Below are positions 3,933 through 5,222 of a stretch of 5,222 nt of DNA, piece by piece. The first letter of the stretch is position 1; each line of letters begins with the position of its first letter. The notes below the pieces were generated by a model, which ran no database searches, was not told the DNA's origin, and saw only the letters and a list, made by a program, of their open reading frames with translations. The DNA lies in assembly GCA_018900295.1 (NCBI GenBank), contig JAHIGH010000235.1, positions 1 through 5,222 of the forward strand, written 5' to 3'. The DNA is from Patescibacteria group bacterium. Its GTDB lineage: Bacteria; Patescibacteriota; Microgenomatia; Levybacterales; UBA12049. Both the position numbers and the translations under genes were made by a program.

Positions 3933-5222
3933 AGGAGCGCCTCCTGAAGTGCGTCATAAAAGTTGGCATTAGTTTTCATAGAGATAAATTTGATTCCAAG
4001 ATTTTGGGCAAATTGTTTATCGCTAATTCTATCTCCACAGACGAAAGACTTTTTTTTATCTACCACATTCGAATTAAATAAATTACTGACAAGACCGATT
4101 CTGGGTTTCCGGCAGTTGCATCCAGCAGAACGCAGGTGAGGACAGATAAATATCTTATTGAAAATAATCCCTTCATTTTTAAAAAATTTCAGCATTTTAT
4201 TTTGCGCAGCTTGAAAATTGTTTTTCGGAAATGAGGAAGTTCCCAATCCATCCTGATTGGTTACCATTATAAGTTCGAACCCCCTTTTTTTAAGCATTTT
4301 AAGTCCTTTGATAGCTCCTTCCAAAATGTTCAATTTTTCAATGCTGTCAACCTGGTGTGTATCCGGAGGCTCAAAAATCAGAGTTCCATCCCTGTCGATA
4401 AACGCATACTTTTTTTTATATATTGGATTCCCGCCTGCGCGGGAATGACAAAAACGAAAAAGCACCGCAAGTACTTTATTGTTCTGTTTCGGTTTTCCGA
4501 TTGTTATACGAATTCCGTTGTTTATCGCCGGATAGTAGCGAAGAGCAATTTTGTTTTTTTCAAAAGCTTTCCGTAACGATTTATAATCTTCTTTTTGTGT
4601 TTGTACAAAAATGTAATTTCCATACGACTTGTATACTTGTAAATTTTGAATGCATTTTAACCGTTTGTAAACGCGCTCCCTCTCCGAGATTATTTTTTGA
4701 ATAGATTGTTTTGCAAAAGATATATCTTTAAAAGTCGCGAGTGCAGCTCCCTCCGCAGCGATATTAATATTAAAGGGGGATTTTATTTTCATTAATTCAT
4801 TTACGATTTTTGGAGACATAATTCCATAACCTATTCGGAGGCCTGCCAGTCCCGCCCATTTTGAAAGCGTTCGAAGGATTATCAAATTTTCGTAGAGAGG
4901 AAGGAGAGGGGAGAGAGTCATTTTACTGAATTCATAGTAAGCTTCATCAACGATGACCAATTTACCGGTTTTTAAAATTTCGATAATTTCTTCTTTTGGA
5001 ATAAGATTGCCCGTTGGATTGTTGGGATTACAGAAGAAAACGACCTTTACTTTTTCGTCGGAGCAACTCTTTAAAATAGCCGGGAGATTTATTGTAAAGT
5101 TTTTATTTGTTGGAACATTAACTATTATTCCACGGCTAAGTTTTGTTGCTATTTCGTATATACCAAATGTTGGCGGACAAATAATAACTTTATCTTTTTC
5201 CAGGAGAACAGCGCGAAGCAAC
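3929..5222 (-). CDS. hisC: Fusion: HisC aminotransferase (N-truncated by window) + HisB-N histidinol-phosphate phosphatase
   Basis: One uninterrupted frame encodes two enzymes that act in succession; residues are counted from the codon at 5221. Residues 1-254 are a PLP-dependent HisC lacking roughly its first 90-100 residues, which lie beyond the right edge. They show CPPTFGIYEIA (15-25), NPNNPTG (65-71), VDEAYYEF (91-98), the PLP lysine K121 in TLSKWAGLAGLRIGYG, and R238 in GIRITIGKP. Residues about 258-267 (CHSRAGGNPI) are the translated palindromic repeat. Residues 269-430 form a HAD phosphatase: nucleophile D276 and D278 in FIDRDGTLI, QVD (290-292), VTNQDGLGTSSFP (320-332), zinc loop C360/H362/C368/C370 in CPHLRSAGCNCRKP, and CGDRISD (395-401). 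EPPDTHQVD and GLGTSSFP closely match E. coli HisB-N, favouring histidinol-phosphate phosphatase over heptose bisphosphate phosphatase GmhB. The TTG at 5221 is not taken as a start. The stop overlaps hisB by 4 bases. Confidence 0.93.
   Translation of the reverse strand, partial: LLRAVLLEKDKVIICPPTFGIYEIATKLSRGIIVNVPTNKNFTINLPAILKSCSDEKVKVVFFCNPNNPTGNLIPKEEIIEILKTGKLVIVDEAYYEFSKMTLSPLLPLYENLIILRTLSKWAGLAGLRIGYGIMSPKIVNELMKIKSPFNINIAAEGAALATFKDISFAKQSIQKIISERERVYKRLKCIQNLQVYKSYGNYIFVQTQKEDYKSLRKAFEKNKIALRYYPAINNGIRITIGKPKQNNKVLAVLFRFCHSRAGGNPIYKKKYAFIDRDGTLIFEPPDTHQVDSIEKLNILEGAIKGLKMLKKRGFELIMVTNQDGLGTSSFPKNNFQAAQNKMLKFFKNEGIIFNKIFICPHLRSAGCNCRKPRIGLVSNLFNSNVVDKKKSFVCGDRISDKQFAQNLGIKFISMKTNANFYDALQEALL
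3933..3945 (-). promoter_or_regulatory. hisB Shine-Dalgarno, potentially in a small hairpin
   Basis: AGGAGG (3940-3945 on the plus-strand coordinates) lies 7 bases before the hisB ATG, the strongest Shine-Dalgarno in the window. The 13 bases AGGAGGCGCTCCT form a 5-bp inverted repeat (AGGAG/CTCCT) with a 3-base loop, so the site could be masked until a ribosome finishing the upstream gene opens it. The masking is inference; the inverted repeat is visible and encodes the last residues (EALL) of the upstream protein. Confidence 0.6.
4421..4450 (-). repeat. ATTCCCGC-CTGC-GCGGGAAT palindromic repeat translated in frame inside the hisC fusion
   Basis: A perfect 8-bp inverted repeat, ATTCCCGC (4427-4434) and GCGGGAAT (4439-4446), surrounds a CTGC loop, with GG on the left and GACA on the right. 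The pattern GGATTCCCGC...GCGGGAATGACA is a common dispersed palindrome in many bacteria; its other-strand translation WIPACAGMT is a familiar spurious peptide. In the gene's frame it reads C-H-S-R-A-G-G-N-P-I and spans 30 bases, exactly ten codons, between the end of the HisC fold and the start of the phosphatase fold. Assignment to a known repeat class is from memory. Confidence 0.8.

Noticed and set aside
3929..4420. Phosphatase domain as heptose-1,7-bisphosphate phosphatase (GmhB)
   Set aside because: GmhB shares the HAD fold and zinc loop, but EPPDTHQVD, NQDGLGTSSFP and the his-operon setting match HisB-N.
4408..4420. A8 tract after the linker repeat as a programmed frameshift site
   Set aside because: The zero frame already joins both domains, and the alternative frame reached from the tract stops within about ten codons without coding for a domain, so there is no sign that slippage is used.
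1..5222. CRISPR array, tRNA, rRNA, transposase, his leader-peptide attenuator or promoter
   Set aside because: No regularly spaced direct repeats, RNA-gene signatures, transposase frames or His-codon-rich leader were seen; the operon's promoter should lie beyond the right edge.

Overview
The window is a single, tightly packed bacterial histidine operon read entirely from the minus strand (right to left). The DNA is clearly AT-rich with short intergenic gaps. In transcription order it holds: the C-terminal part of HisC fused to a HisB-N-type histidinol-phosphate phosphatase (runs off the right edge), stand-alone HisB (IGP dehydratase), HisA, HisF, HisI, a separate HisE, and most of a histidyl-tRNA synthetase (runs off the left edge). 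No plus-strand gene is convincing, and no gene-free stretch exceeds about 60 bases.

Together these genes cover most of the pathway. HisE and HisI hydrolyse and open PR-ATP/PR-AMP, HisA isomerises ProFAR, HisF makes IGP and AICAR, HisB dehydrates IGP, HisC transaminates imidazole-acetol phosphate, and the HAD domain removes the phosphate to give histidinol. HisG and HisD are not in the window and may lie upstream, past the right edge. HisH, the glutaminase that feeds ammonia to HisF, is absent from its usual place between hisB and hisA, although HisF keeps the residues of the ammonia gate. The last gene would charge tRNA-His with the product.

The most distinctive aspect is the junctions. Five of them carry a different short repeat or palindrome. 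Three resemble dispersed repeats I know from many bacterial genomes: an ATTCCCGC/GCGGGAAT palindrome, a CCCTCTCC/GGAGAGGG hairpin, and a GTCATTGCGAG...GAAGCAATC element. One palindrome is translated in frame and forms the linker between HisC and the phosphatase; another is translated as the C-terminal tail of HisI; a third appears to supply the Shine-Dalgarno sequence of hisA. The operon looks remodelled by such elements, including at the spot where hisH would be expected.

The organism is probably an uncultured AT-rich bacterium. The YDxTVP/NDRR-type histidyl-tRNA synthetase, the compact layout, the weak Shine-Dalgarno use and the repeat types would suit a Patescibacteria (CPR)-like or similar environmental lineage, but this assignment is low-confidence inference.
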